Source: Woeseiaceae bacterium (GTDB taxonomy: Bacteria; Pseudomonadota; Gammaproteobacteria; Steroidobacterales; Woeseiaceae). Taken from it: a stretch of DNA of 50,339 nt. The first letter of the stretch is position 1. Each line of letters starts with the position of its first letter. A program made the translations under genes and the position numbers. The notes beneath the pieces are model-generated. The model saw nothing but the letters and a program-made list of their open reading frames with translations, was not told the DNA's origin and ran no database searches. Where the stretch lies: the NCBI GenBank assembly GCA_030066625.1, contig JASJBG010000002.1, forward strand, positions 1-50,339. Direction: 5' to 3'. This document shows, piece by piece, positions 41,820-49,275 of this stretch.

Positions 41820-43670
41820 GTGAGCACAGAGACACTGAGTGCCGAAACCGTCGAGCACGATCTTGCCGGCCAACGCATGACCGGCGCCGAAATCGTCGTG
41901 CAGGTCCTTGCCGACGAAGGCGTCGATACGATCTTCGGCTACTCCGGTGGCGCCATCCTGCCGACCTATGACGCCGTGTTTCGCTACAACAGCAAGCACC
42001 GCCGCCCGGACGGCGAAGCAGCAATGCCGCTTGTCGTGCCAGCCAATGAGCAGGGTGCCGGTTTCATGGCCTCCGGCTATGCGCGCGCGAGTGGCAAGGT
42101 CGGGGTCGTCATGGTCACTTCAGGCCCGGGCGCGACGAATACGGTTACGCCCGTGCGCGATTGCATGGCCGACTCGGTGCCTATCGTCGTCATCTGCGGC
42201 CAGGTGCCGCGCGCGGCCATCGGCACCGACGCGTTCCAGGAGGCGCCAGTTGCCGCGATAATGGGCGCCGTCGCCAAGCACGTTTTCCTGGTCACGGAAC
42301 CCGAACGCCTCGAGGACACCGTGCGCAGCGCCTTCAAACTCGCGCGAACGGGACGGCCCGGCCCGGTCGTCATCGACATTCCGAAGGACGTGCAGAACTG
42401 GGAAGGCGAATTCAAAGGTGCCGGCGAGCTGCCGATGCCGGGGTACGAGCGCCGCCTCGACGCGGTGGTTCGCAACCAGATCGACGACGATGCCTGCGAG
42501 CGCTTCTTCGAGATGCTCGCCGAGGCCGAGCGGCCGCTGATCTACGCCGGTGGCGGCGTCATCAACGCCAACGCGACCAAACCGATGCGACGACTCGCCA
42601 AAGAGTACGGCATACCGGTGACGACGACGCTGATGGCGCTTGGTGCGAGCGACACGACTCACCCGCTCGCAATGCACATGCTGGGTATGCACGGACTCGC
42701 GTCTGCCAACTATGCCGTGGAGGACTGCGATTTCCTCATTGCGGTCGGCGCGCGCTTCGACGACCGGGTTGCCGGCGATCCGCAGCGATTCGCCCCGAGT
42801 GCGCGCAGTGTTGCTCACCTCGACGTGGACATCGCCGAGATCGGCAAGGTCAAACGCGTAAACTGGCATCACGTCGGCATTCTCGGTCGCGACCTGACCG
42901 CGCTGCTCGAGTACGGCCGCCGCATCGGCTTCGAGAAGTCCTACGACAGCTGGCACGACGAGATTGCCGAGCTCAAGAAGACCTACTGCCTCGACTACGA
43001 TCGCGGCAGTGAGCTGATTCAGCCCTACGCCGTCATCGAGGAAATCAACAAGCACACGAAAGGCGAAGCCATCATCTCGACGGGCGTCGGCCAGCACCAG
43101 ATGTGGGCCGCGCAGTACTTCGACTATCGCGAACCCAGGCTGTGGCTAACCTCGGGCAGCATGGGCACGATGGGTTTCGGCCTGCCCGCCGCGATCGGCG
43201 CGCAGTTCGCAGCGCCCGATCGCGTCGTTATCGACATCGACGGTGACGCCAGCATTCGCATGAACATCGGCGAGCTCGAGACGGCCACGACGTACAAGCT
43301 GCCGATCAAAGTCGTCGTGCTCAACAACTACGGTGACGGCATGGTCCGGCAGTGGCAGAAGCTCTACTACGGCAACCGCCTGTCGGCAAGCGACAAGTCG
43401 CTGCACCGCAAGGATTTCGTAAGGGCCGCCGAAGCCGACGGTTTCGGCTTCGCGAAACGCCTGGACAAGCGCGACGACATCGCCGACGTCGTGAGGGCTT
43501 TCATGGAATATGACGGTCCGGCTTTCCTGGAGGTCATCATCGACCCGGATGCCGGCGTCTATCCGATGGTCGGCCCGGGCCTGTCCTACGACAAGATGAT
43601 CACCGGCGACCACATCAAGAGCCGCTCGAAGCCCGGCGACGACGAACCCGGCCCGAGCGAGATGTTCTGA
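41820..43670 (+). CDS. ilvB: acetolactate synthase large (catalytic) subunit
   Basis: 616 residues. ThDP-dependent enzyme that joins two pyruvates, or pyruvate and 2-oxobutyrate, in branched-chain amino acid synthesis. The catalytic Glu is Glu77 (PANEQGAGFMASGYARAS), the FAD/ThDP segments include VTSGPGATNTVTPVRDCMADS, and the ThDP-Mg motif is GDASIRMNIGEL (from 475). Length is normal. The start is GTG, with a purine-rich GAGAGCGAG upstream. It is divergent from the ilvN/proB/proA/glpD operon. The ParA-like gene begins 135 nt downstream. Confidence 0.95.
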   Translation: MSTETLSAETVEHDLAGQRMTGAEIVVQVLADEGVDTIFGYSGGAILPTYDAVFRYNSKHRRPDGEAAMPLVVPANEQGAGFMASGYARASGKVGVVMVTSGPGATNTVTPVRDCMADSVPIVVICGQVPRAAIGTDAFQEAPVAAIMGAVAKHVFLVTEPERLEDTVRSAFKLARTGRPGPVVIDIPKDVQNWEGEFKGAGELPMPGYERRLDAVVRNQIDDDACERFFEMLAEAERPLIYAGGGVINANATKPMRRLAKEYGIPVTTTLMALGASDTTHPLAMHMLGMHGLASANYAVEDCDFLIAVGARFDDRVAGDPQRFAPSARSVAHLDVDIAEIGKVKRVNWHHVGILGRDLTALLEYGRRIGFEKSYDSWHDEIAELKKTYCLDYDRGSELIQPYAVIEEINKHTKGEAIISTGVGQHQMWAAQYFDYREPRLWLTSGSMGTMGFGLPAAIGAQFAAPDRVVIDIDGDASIRMNIGELETATTYKLPIKVVVLNNYGDGMVRQWQKLYYGNRLSASDKSLHRKDFVRAAEADGFGFAKRLDKRDDIADVVRAFMEYDGPAFLEVIIDPDAGVYPMVGPGLSYDKMITGDHIKSRSKPGDDEPGPSEMF

Positions 43671-43713
43671 TCCCCCGGCAGGGGCTGGATTTCCGGCTTG
43701 GCACCGGCTCCGG

Positions 43714-43719
43714 TATTAT
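43714..43719 (+). promoter_or_regulatory. weak -10 (TATTAT) before the ParA gene
   Basis: TATTAT lies 86 nt before the ParA ATG, with a poor -35 (TTCCGG, 17 nt apart). Only position and AT-richness support it. Confidence 0.25.
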
Positions 43720-43805
43720 GTGAACTCGAAGTTGTGATGAAATACTAGGGCCAAGGGCCGGAACGAGACTATGATGAGGCAGTCCGACAGGATGCCTCCC
43801 AACCG

Positions 43806-44570
43806 ATGTCGAACCCGCAGAGAGAACAGCGCAACAAAATCGTGGTCCTGAACCCGAAGGGCGGCTGTGGCAAATCGACGCTGGTCACCAACATCGCCGC
43901 CTGCTACGCGCAGCGCGGCGCATCGACGGCGGTCATGGACTTCGACCCGCAGGGATCGTCGACCGCCTGGCTCAACAGGCGGCCGCAGGACCTGCCCGAA
44001 ATCCACGGCATCGCCGCCTACAAGAAAAGCATGCAGGCCACACGAAGCTGGCAGCTGCGCGTACCCAACGACACGCTCAACCTGCTGGTCGATTCCCCCG
44101 CCGGAGTTACTCACGACGACCTGCGCGAATTGACGCGCGATGCCTCCAGCATCCTTGTCCCCGTCATGCCGTCGGCGATGGATATTCATGCGGCATCCCG
44201 CTGTATTGCCGACCTGCTGCTCGTCGCAAAGGTCGATCGCAACGAACGCAAGCTGGCCGTCGTCGCCAATCGCACGCGCAAGAACACCAAGAGCTTCTCG
44301 CAGCTCATGCGCTTCCTGGATTCGCTCGGCATCCCGATCATCGCGGTGCTGCGTGACAGCCAGAACTTCGTCCACAGCGCCGAGCAGGGGATCGGCTTGC
44401 ACGAAATGCCGCCGTCGCGGGTCGCACCGGACCTGGAGCAACTCAACCGAATCGTTGCCTGGCTGGATACCTGGGAAGAGCGTCGCAAGCGCGCGGTGGC
44501 GCTCAAGGCAGCGCGGCAGTCAGCGAACCGCGACAACGTCGTGCAAAAGCATCAGTTCCGCTCCGCCTGA
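43806..44570 (+). CDS. orphan ParA/MinD-like ATPase
   Basis: 254 residues of the ParA ATPase family. The deviant Walker A is PKGGCGKST (17-25, signature lysine Lys18 and Lys23), the Walker A' region is MDFDPQGSS (45-53) and a Walker B-like LLVDSPAG follows near 95. No N-terminal helix-turn-helix and no ParB or parS-like gene follows, so it is not an obvious chromosome-segregation pair; such orphans position cellular cargo (chemotaxis, carboxysome, motility machines). An AGGA is upstream at a loose spacing. The C-terminus is basic (RKRAVALKAARQSANRDN), suggesting DNA contact. It overlaps the convergent dehydratase stop by 19 nt. Confidence 0.85.
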   Translation: MSNPQREQRNKIVVLNPKGGCGKSTLVTNIAACYAQRGASTAVMDFDPQGSSTAWLNRRPQDLPEIHGIAAYKKSMQATRSWQLRVPNDTLNLLVDSPAGVTHDDLRELTRDASSILVPVMPSAMDIHAASRCIADLLLVAKVDRNERKLAVVANRTRKNTKSFSQLMRFLDSLGIPIIAVLRDSQNFVHSAEQGIGLHEMPPSRVAPDLEQLNRIVAWLDTWEERRKRAVALKAARQSANRDNVVQKHQFRSA

Positions 44571-45523
44571 ATCTCCGCAAAAAGATCCGCGTCCACGTTG
44601 CCCCCGCTGATGACGACGACCACGTCGCCGTCCATATCGACCTTGCGATTCAACGCTGCCGCCAGCGCGACCGCGCCGCCTGGCTCGACGACCAGCTTCA
44701 GGTGTTCGAACGCGAAGCGCATCGCGTCGCGAACCTCCGCTTCGCTGACCGTGAGACCGGGACCGGTGAGCTCGCGATTGATCGGGAATGTCAGGCGCCC
44801 CGGCGTATGCGCCTGTAGTGCGTCGCAAATCGAGCGCGCGGAAGGATCGACGGACAGACGCTCGCCGGCCACGAGCGATCGAGCCGTGTCGTCGAATGTT
44901 TCGGGTTCTACCGTGTGCACGCTGACGTCGGACACTCGTGCCTTGAGCGCAACGGCCGAACCGGCCGTCAGTCCGCCGCCGCCGCAGCAGATGAGCACCC
45001 TGCCCGGCTCAATGCCGAGCGCTTGCGCCTGCTCTGCAATCTCAAGGCCGACGGTACCCTGCCCTGCAATGATGTCCTCGTGGTCGTAGGAAGGTACGAG
45101 CTCCGCGCCCCGCTCACCAGCAATCTCTCGCGCAATCGCTTCTCGGTCTCCCGTGTAGCGATCGTAGGTGATGACCTCGCCGCCGAGTCGCTTCGTATTC
45201 TCGAGCTTGGCGCGCGGCGCATCCTCGGGCATGACGATAGCCGTCTTGATGCCGAGCAGTTTGCCTGCGCAGGCAACGCCCTGGGCGTGGTTGCCGGATG
45301 ACCACGCGACGACGCCCCTTTCTGCCTGCGATTCATCGAGGCGTGAAAGGAGATTGTAGGCACCGCGAATCTTGAACGATCCGGTTCGCTGCAGGTTCTC
45401 GGGTTTCAGGAGGATCCGCGCGCCCGCGCGCTTGCTGACCTCGGCGTTTTCGATCAGGGGTGTCTCGACCGCAATGCCGCGCAGCCGCCCGGCAGCGGCT
45501 TCGATGTCGGCCACGGTGATCAC
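44552..45523 (-). CDS. threonine/serine dehydratase family, PLP-dependent
   Basis: 323 residues of fold-type II PLP enzymes. The PLP lysine is Lys51 (GSFKIRGAYNLLSR), SSGNHAQG (75-82) binds the substrate carboxylate, the phosphate loop is GGGGLTAG (181-188) and SGGNVDAD is near the end. The size and absence of a C-terminal ACT domain point to the catabolic or serine-racemase-like type rather than the feedback-controlled IlvA. Members include threonine dehydratase, serine racemase and hydroxyaspartate dehydratase; sequence alone does not decide. The start is GTG, overlapping the upstream gene's stop (GTGA). Confidence 0.88.
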   Translation of the reverse strand: MITVADIEAAAGRLRGIAVETPLIENAEVSKRAGARILLKPENLQRTGSFKIRGAYNLLSRLDESQAERGVVAWSSGNHAQGVACAGKLLGIKTAIVMPEDAPRAKLENTKRLGGEVITYDRYTGDREAIAREIAGERGAELVPSYDHEDIIAGQGTVGLEIAEQAQALGIEPGRVLICCGGGGLTAGSAVALKARVSDVSVHTVEPETFDDTARSLVAGERLSVDPSARSICDALQAHTPGRLTFPINRELTGPGLTVSEAEVRDAMRFAFEHLKLVVEPGGAVALAAALNRKVDMDGDVVVVISGGNVDADLFAEIQAERN

Positions 45524-45858
45524 GAGTTCAGCAGGCGGTCGATCTTGGCGGCGCAGATGAAATCATTGTCGGTAAGGCCATCGACGGCGTGCGTCGTATA
45601 GCTGACGTCGAGCGTCCCGTAGCTGACGGTCAGGACCGGATGATGTCCCTCGGAGATCGCGATCCAGGCCACCGCGTTGGCGAAACCGAGCGTACGGCTG
45701 TACGCCGGGAACTCGAAGTGCCTGGAGATCTCGAGACCGTCATCGCTCAGCGTCCAGTCCGGGTGGATCGCCTCCATCAGTTCTTCGGCCTGCGCTCGCG
45801 ACAATGGATCGACACCGCCTTCGCAGGGCTTGCAGGTTCTTTCAGCAAGATCGCTCAT
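45520..45858 (-). CDS. phhB: 4a-hydroxytetrahydrobiopterin dehydratase (pterin-4a-carbinolamine dehydratase)
   Basis: 112 residues, normal size. The signature EGHHPVLTVSYGTLDVSYTTH with the histidine pair HHP (72-74), His90 and D98 in GLTDNDF is intact. It recycles the pterin cofactor used by phenylalanine hydroxylase and may serve as a moco-related enzyme elsewhere. The short N-terminus has two Cys (TCKPCEGG) common in PhhB. I start at the ATG at 45858; a GTG 21 nt earlier is possible but has no ribosome binding site. A perfect TATAAT 6 nt upstream of the ATG suggests a leaderless mRNA. Confidence 0.92.
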   Translation of the reverse strand: MSDLAERTCKPCEGGVDPLSRAQAEELMEAIHPDWTLSDDGLEISRHFEFPAYSRTLGFANAVAWIAISEGHHPVLTVSYGTLDVSYTTHAVDGLTDNDFICAAKIDRLLNS

Positions 45859-45864
45859 GGCTCG

Positions 45865-45870
45865 ATTATA
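45865..45870 (-). promoter_or_regulatory. consensus -10 TATAAT directly before phhB
   Basis: TATAAT lies 6 nt before the ATG, so a transcript starting about 7 nt downstream would begin at or near the start codon. The -35 would fall in the T-tract of the terminator (45885-45892) at a normal 14-17 nt spacing, with a poor match. Confidence 0.5.
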
Positions 45871-45884
45871 GCGACGCACCGTGC

Positions 45885-45912
45885 AAAAAAAACCGGCCCC
45901 TTGCGGGGCCGG
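45885..45912 (-). terminator. strong Rho-independent terminator after ompA-like gene
   Basis: On the minus strand CCGGCCCC pairs with GGGGCCGG (8-bp perfect stem, GCAA loop), followed by eight T. It ends transcription from the OmpA-family gene 66 nt downstream of its stop, just before the phhB start. Confidence 0.92.
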
Positions 45913-45978
45913 AACGGCCCGAGCGGGAATCGGGCCAGGCGGAGACTCGAGATGAGTCTTTCGGGGTCTGGTCTGAAC

Positions 45979-46710
45979 CTAGTTCGGGTTGGACGCGAAC
46001 GACGGCGATTCGTCGATGTAGAGCTTGACGCTGACGCGGCGCTCGAGCGCGAAGCTGTCCGGCGTCTCGTCCTGCGCTGCGGCTTCGCCGTGTGCACCAG
46101 TGATGATCCGCGACGGATCGATGCCGGCGGCCACCAGCTGCTCGCGAACGAACTCGACGCGCTTCTCCGAGAGACGCTGGTTGTACTCCTCGTCACCGCG
46201 CTCATCCGCAAAACCGTCGAGCTGGATGCGGATGTCCGGCATCGACGCGACGGTCTGCGCGAGTTCGTTGAGTCGCACGCCCGTCGTGTCCGCGAGCACG
46301 TGCTCATCGGTGCGGAACAGCAGGTCCATCGCGATACCGGCCTGCATCAGGCTGACGAGCTCGGGGCGGGAGACGTTCTTGAGCTTCGTCAGTTCCGCCG
46401 TCACGCCGTCGATGTGCCGCTCGAGAGTCTTCACGTCGTACTCGAGGTCAGCGACCGTGTTTTCGCTCTGCTGCAGGTCCGACGTCAGCGTGTCGATCTC
46501 GACGTCTTTCTGATGCAGCGTATCTCCAACCTTCGCACCGATCGCGGCGCCGACAACAAAGCCGATCGGGCCGCCGGCGACCGCGCCAATGACAGCGCCG
46601 GTGCCGACGCCGATGGTTTCCTTCTTGGATGCTCCTGCGGATGCGACCGGCGATACAAATGCCGACGCGGCCAGGGTGATTGCAGTGATAGTCCAGATTG
46701 CTTTACGCAT
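45979..46710 (-). CDS. OmpA-family protein with glycine zipper
   Basis: 243 residues. Signal peptide (AIWTITAITLAASAFVSPVASA), then a glycine-zipper membrane stretch (about 34-62: GVGTGAVIGAVAGGPIGFVVGAAIG), a coiled coil (68-113) and an OmpA C-terminal peptidoglycan-binding domain (about 130-232) with GFADERG and NQRLSEKRVEFVREQL; the diaminopimelate contacts Asp169 and Arg184 are present. It should tie the outer membrane or the envelope to peptidoglycan. It resembles the glycine-zipper OmpA lipoprotein-like group, but has no lipobox. A strong GGAGG stands 9 nt before the ATG. Transcript ends at the terminator at 45885-45912. Confidence 0.9.
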   Translation of the reverse strand: MRKAIWTITAITLAASAFVSPVASAGASKKETIGVGTGAVIGAVAGGPIGFVVGAAIGAKVGDTLHQKDVEIDTLTSDLQQSENTVADLEYDVKTLERHIDGVTAELTKLKNVSRPELVSLMQAGIAMDLLFRTDEHVLADTTGVRLNELAQTVASMPDIRIQLDGFADERGDEEYNQRLSEKRVEFVREQLVAAGIDPSRIITGAHGEAAAQDETPDSFALERRVSVKLYIDESPSFASNPN

Positions 46711-46814
46711 GGTTTCGTCCTCCGTTGAGACCAAAGGCCACGTCGGCCTCCGTTGGACGTCATTACATGCCGGAAAGCGGTGGACACTCGGCCGCGATCG
46801 TGCCGAGTCGCCGA

Positions 46815-46834
46815 TCAATTGTGGTCAATTGTGG
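46815..46834. repeat. perfect tandem direct repeat TCAATTGTGG x2
   Basis: Two identical 10-bp units adjoin, each holding the palindrome CAATTG, between the GNAT gene stop and the OmpA-family start (105 nt upstream of its ATG). A 10-bp period would put them on one face of the helix, as for a regulator dimer. Confidence 0.5.
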
Positions 46835-46841
46835 CGGGCAG

Positions 46842-47486
46842 TCAGTCCTCGGTCGTGACCAGGGAGACTCCGGCTCGCTTGCAGCCGGGTGACGCAAAGC
46901 AGAAGAACCGGTTCCTGATCTTTACATACCCCAGGTAGCCCAGCAGGTTTGATCGGAGCTTTCGACTGACCGCACGCGAAGCCAGGTTGTCGACCGAGAC
47001 GTACCACACGACCTCGCGCCTGATTCCCTGTGCCTCGTCCGCCTGCCGCCTGGCGTTGGCCCTGGATTTCGCGAGCCTGCGGCCTCGATGGTCCGGATGC
47101 GTGAAGCTGGCGTAGGCGTAGGCAAGAGTGTCGGGGAATGCGAATGCGAGATTGGGCCGGACCACGGTGTATCGTGCTGCGTAGAACTGATAGCCGACCA
47201 ATTGTGAATCGAGCATGTTCGCGAAACAGCGGTCCTCTCGGTCAAAGGCCCACTGACGATCATGCCCTTCGCCCAGCCAACGGACTCCCTCACGATATTC
47301 ACCTGCTGTAACTTGCCGAGTGACGTACGGCTCGATAACGGGAGACTCTGTTGCCCTCCCCGATGTTGTCTCCACCAGCATCAGGTCCAGATCGACAAGA
47401 CGCTGGCACGCCTTGAACATGTAGACGAGAGCCGTCCGAAAAACCCCATGGTGCTTGATGTGCAGAGCAAGCTTTTCTCGGTTCAT
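46842..47486 (-). CDS. GNAT-family-like N-acetyltransferase
   Basis: 214 residues. The central acetyl-CoA-type motif is YAYASFTHPDHRGRRLAKSR (about 125-144; motif A of GNAT 'V.p..RG.G.g..L'), followed by VVWYVSVDNLASRAVSRKL, the usual motif B region. The N-terminal half has no known domain. This form is seen near exopolysaccharide loci, but nothing of that kind is present here. No clear ribosome binding site. It lies between the OmpA-family gene and the DUF222-HNH gene on the same strand. Confidence 0.68.
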   Translation of the reverse strand: MNREKLALHIKHHGVFRTALVYMFKACQRLVDLDLMLVETTSGRATESPVIEPYVTRQVTAGEYREGVRWLGEGHDRQWAFDREDRCFANMLDSQLVGYQFYAARYTVVRPNLAFAFPDTLAYAYASFTHPDHRGRRLAKSRANARRQADEAQGIRREVVWYVSVDNLASRAVSRKLRSNLLGYLGYVKIRNRFFCFASPGCKRAGVSLVTTED

Positions 47487-47624
47487 GGTGAGCTTTACTT
47501 CAGGCTTGCACCAGCGAGATTATCGAAGCGATGAGAGAAAGACGTATCATCCGGAAGCAGCTAACAGCCGACTCGCGCCGTTCCCCATATCGCGCAGGCA
47601 AGCTACTACTCCGAATCGAATCGT

Positions 47625-48974
47625 CTACGTCCATTTCCGATCCTTTGAACAGTTCTTGCTATGAAAATGTGAACCGCTGCTCGCGGGTGCAAACGCCAGG
47701 AACATCGCATGATCCCAGTCCATCGTCTCGCCAGCATGCTGTTTCGCCGCGCAGGTGTCGCTGTCGAGCCGGCGCCTGTCGAAGCGACGATACATCCAGG
47801 CAAGCGATTGCTCGATTGAGACAGGATCGGGGCTCTCGTACTCCGCAAGGCGCTGCTGTCGACGGTCGACGAAGAAGATCTCACCGCTGTCCGACCTGCG
47901 GCAGTCGAAACCGCCCTCGTGAACAAGCCGATGGTGGTGCCGGCATAGCAATACGAGATTGTCGAGGCTGGTCTCACCGCCGTTCTGCCAGTGTTCTATG
48001 TGGTGACCATCGCAAAAGCGGTGGCTGGTGCAGCCCGGGAAGCGACATCCGCCGTCCCTGGCCTGCAATGCCCGACGCATCGGTGGTGGAATGGACCTCG
48101 AACGCCGGCCGACGTTGAGCGGTTCGCCGCCGGCGTCAACGTCGATCGTCGAGACGCAGCAGTCGCAGGCAATCCTCTCGGACGTTTCCGCGGAAACGTG
48201 GGGTCCGTTTTCGAGGTGGGCCGTATGTGCATCGCCGTCCTCGCGAACATGCACCACAACCTGGTAACGATCCGCGGTAGTGCCTGCGTTCTCCGGGTTG
48301 TTCAGGTAGGTTTCCGCTACCTCGCGCAGTGCATCGGCACGACGAGCGGAGACGGTCTCTCGCCCCTCCGACGTTTCCCCAGACGGGACAACGTCAGGCA
48401 GTGCCACAGCTCGCTCCAGGGCCCGGATCACGAGCTCACCGTCTTCGGCCGGTAAGCGTGCCTTGATGACCACGCAGCCGTCCTCGTCGTAGCGATAGGT
48501 CAACTCCCGGCGCTCGTAGAGTTCCTGTGCATGGTCAAGTTGCTGCAGCTTCTCCACACGTCGGTACTGCGAGACGAAACGCTCGACGTGATACGCCGTG
48601 CCATGGTGCGCAATGTTGAGCAGGAGGTCTTCGTTCTCGGTGGTCGCTATGCGGGTCATCGCCCGCACCTTCGAGAAGCTGACGGTCCCCTCGGCAAATG
48701 CCGCGCGGATCTTCGACACCTTTACCAGCGCGTGCGCTATTCGCAGTCGCTCGCGCGCGGCATTGAAGCCGATACCGCACTTGAAGTTGAGCCAGTGGGC
48801 GCAGGATCGGAAACCCTGATCCTCCCAGTAGTGCTGCTCGTCGAACTCGCGCAGCAGCTCGAGGAACTCGGCCTGCGCGACGTTGAGGTAGGCATTCAGT
48901 TCGGAAATACGCTCGCCGAGCTGCTCGCCTTCGCTCAGCTCCGTGCGGGTGTTGAAAGGAATGACGGCGGCCAT
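47625..48974 (-). CDS. DUF222-HNH endonuclease family protein
   Basis: 449 residues. The first 300 resemble the DUF222 domain (LLREFDEQHYWEDQGFRSCAHWL, then AHALVKVSKIRAAFAEGTVS and SKVRAMTRIA), and the C-terminal part holds an HNH nuclease (about 300-356): CRFPGCTSHRFCDGHHIEHW, NLVLLCRHHHRLVHEGGFDC, with paired Cys and His ligands. Such 13E12-like proteins are common in actinobacteria and also occur in gammaproteobacteria, often as multi-copy families; the role is unknown (DNA-damage or mobile-element related). GGAGGG lies 3 nt before the ATG region. A LexA-type box at 48994-49013 overlaps its promoter. Confidence 0.9.
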   Translation of the reverse strand: MAAVIPFNTRTELSEGEQLGERISELNAYLNVAQAEFLELLREFDEQHYWEDQGFRSCAHWLNFKCGIGFNAARERLRIAHALVKVSKIRAAFAEGTVSFSKVRAMTRIATTENEDLLLNIAHHGTAYHVERFVSQYRRVEKLQQLDHAQELYERRELTYRYDEDGCVVIKARLPAEDGELVIRALERAVALPDVVPSGETSEGRETVSARRADALREVAETYLNNPENAGTTADRYQVVVHVREDGDAHTAHLENGPHVSAETSERIACDCCVSTIDVDAGGEPLNVGRRSRSIPPPMRRALQARDGGCRFPGCTSHRFCDGHHIEHWQNGGETSLDNLVLLCRHHHRLVHEGGFDCRRSDSGEIFFVDRRQQRLAEYESPDPVSIEQSLAWMYRRFDRRRLDSDTCAAKQHAGETMDWDHAMFLAFAPASSGSHFHSKNCSKDRKWT

Positions 48975-48993
48975 GGCTCCCTCCGTGGACCAG

Positions 48994-49013
48994 TACTGTT
49001 TGAATATACAGTA
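48994..49013 (-). promoter_or_regulatory. LexA (SOS) box of the HNH gene
   Basis: TACTGTATATTCAAACAGTA on the minus strand matches the E. coli LexA consensus at 17 of 20 positions and has the core CTG-N10-CAG. It ends 19 nt before the ATG of the HNH gene. Confidence 0.75.
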
Positions 49014-49030
49014 TTCTACACCTAAGTCAC
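49003..49030 (-). promoter_or_regulatory. promoter of the HNH gene
   Basis: On the minus strand GTGACT (-35, 49030-49025) and TATATT (-10, 49008-49003) are 16 nt apart. The -10 is inside the LexA box, so LexA binding would block it. Confidence 0.5.
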
Positions 49031-49138
49031 TGACATGGATAGGAAAATATCAAGCCGGAATTAGCAAAAACGTCTACTGTGTCGTGGAGACGGAATATCG
49101 AACTGGTAGCCTGCGTTCACACACGCGCGGAGATCTGA

Positions 49139-49255
49139 ATGAGCGTCGAGAAATCCTGGAAGGTGATCCATGAATGGCTGGCCGAGAACATGGCTACGGT
49201 CGTCGATGGCCTGCAGCCCGGGGCGACAGACGAGCAGATCAAGCCCAGCAAGATC
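49139..49255 (+). pseudogene. truncated SMI1/KNR4-like gene remnant
   Basis: An ATG with GGAG 7 nt upstream opens MSVEKSWKVIHEWLAENM, followed by VVDGLQPGATDEQI. This resembles the start of SMI1/KNR4 proteins ('sW..Ie.WL..n.p......L.pgA...eI'), which include many toxin-immunity proteins. The resemblance stops near 49255; beyond it the frame runs antisense into the end of the lipoprotein gene, and stops at 49426. About 35 of some 150 residues remain, so it is a remnant. The family call rests on this short stretch only. Confidence 0.45.
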
Positions 49256-49275
49256 AACCTACATTCGCCGACTGC

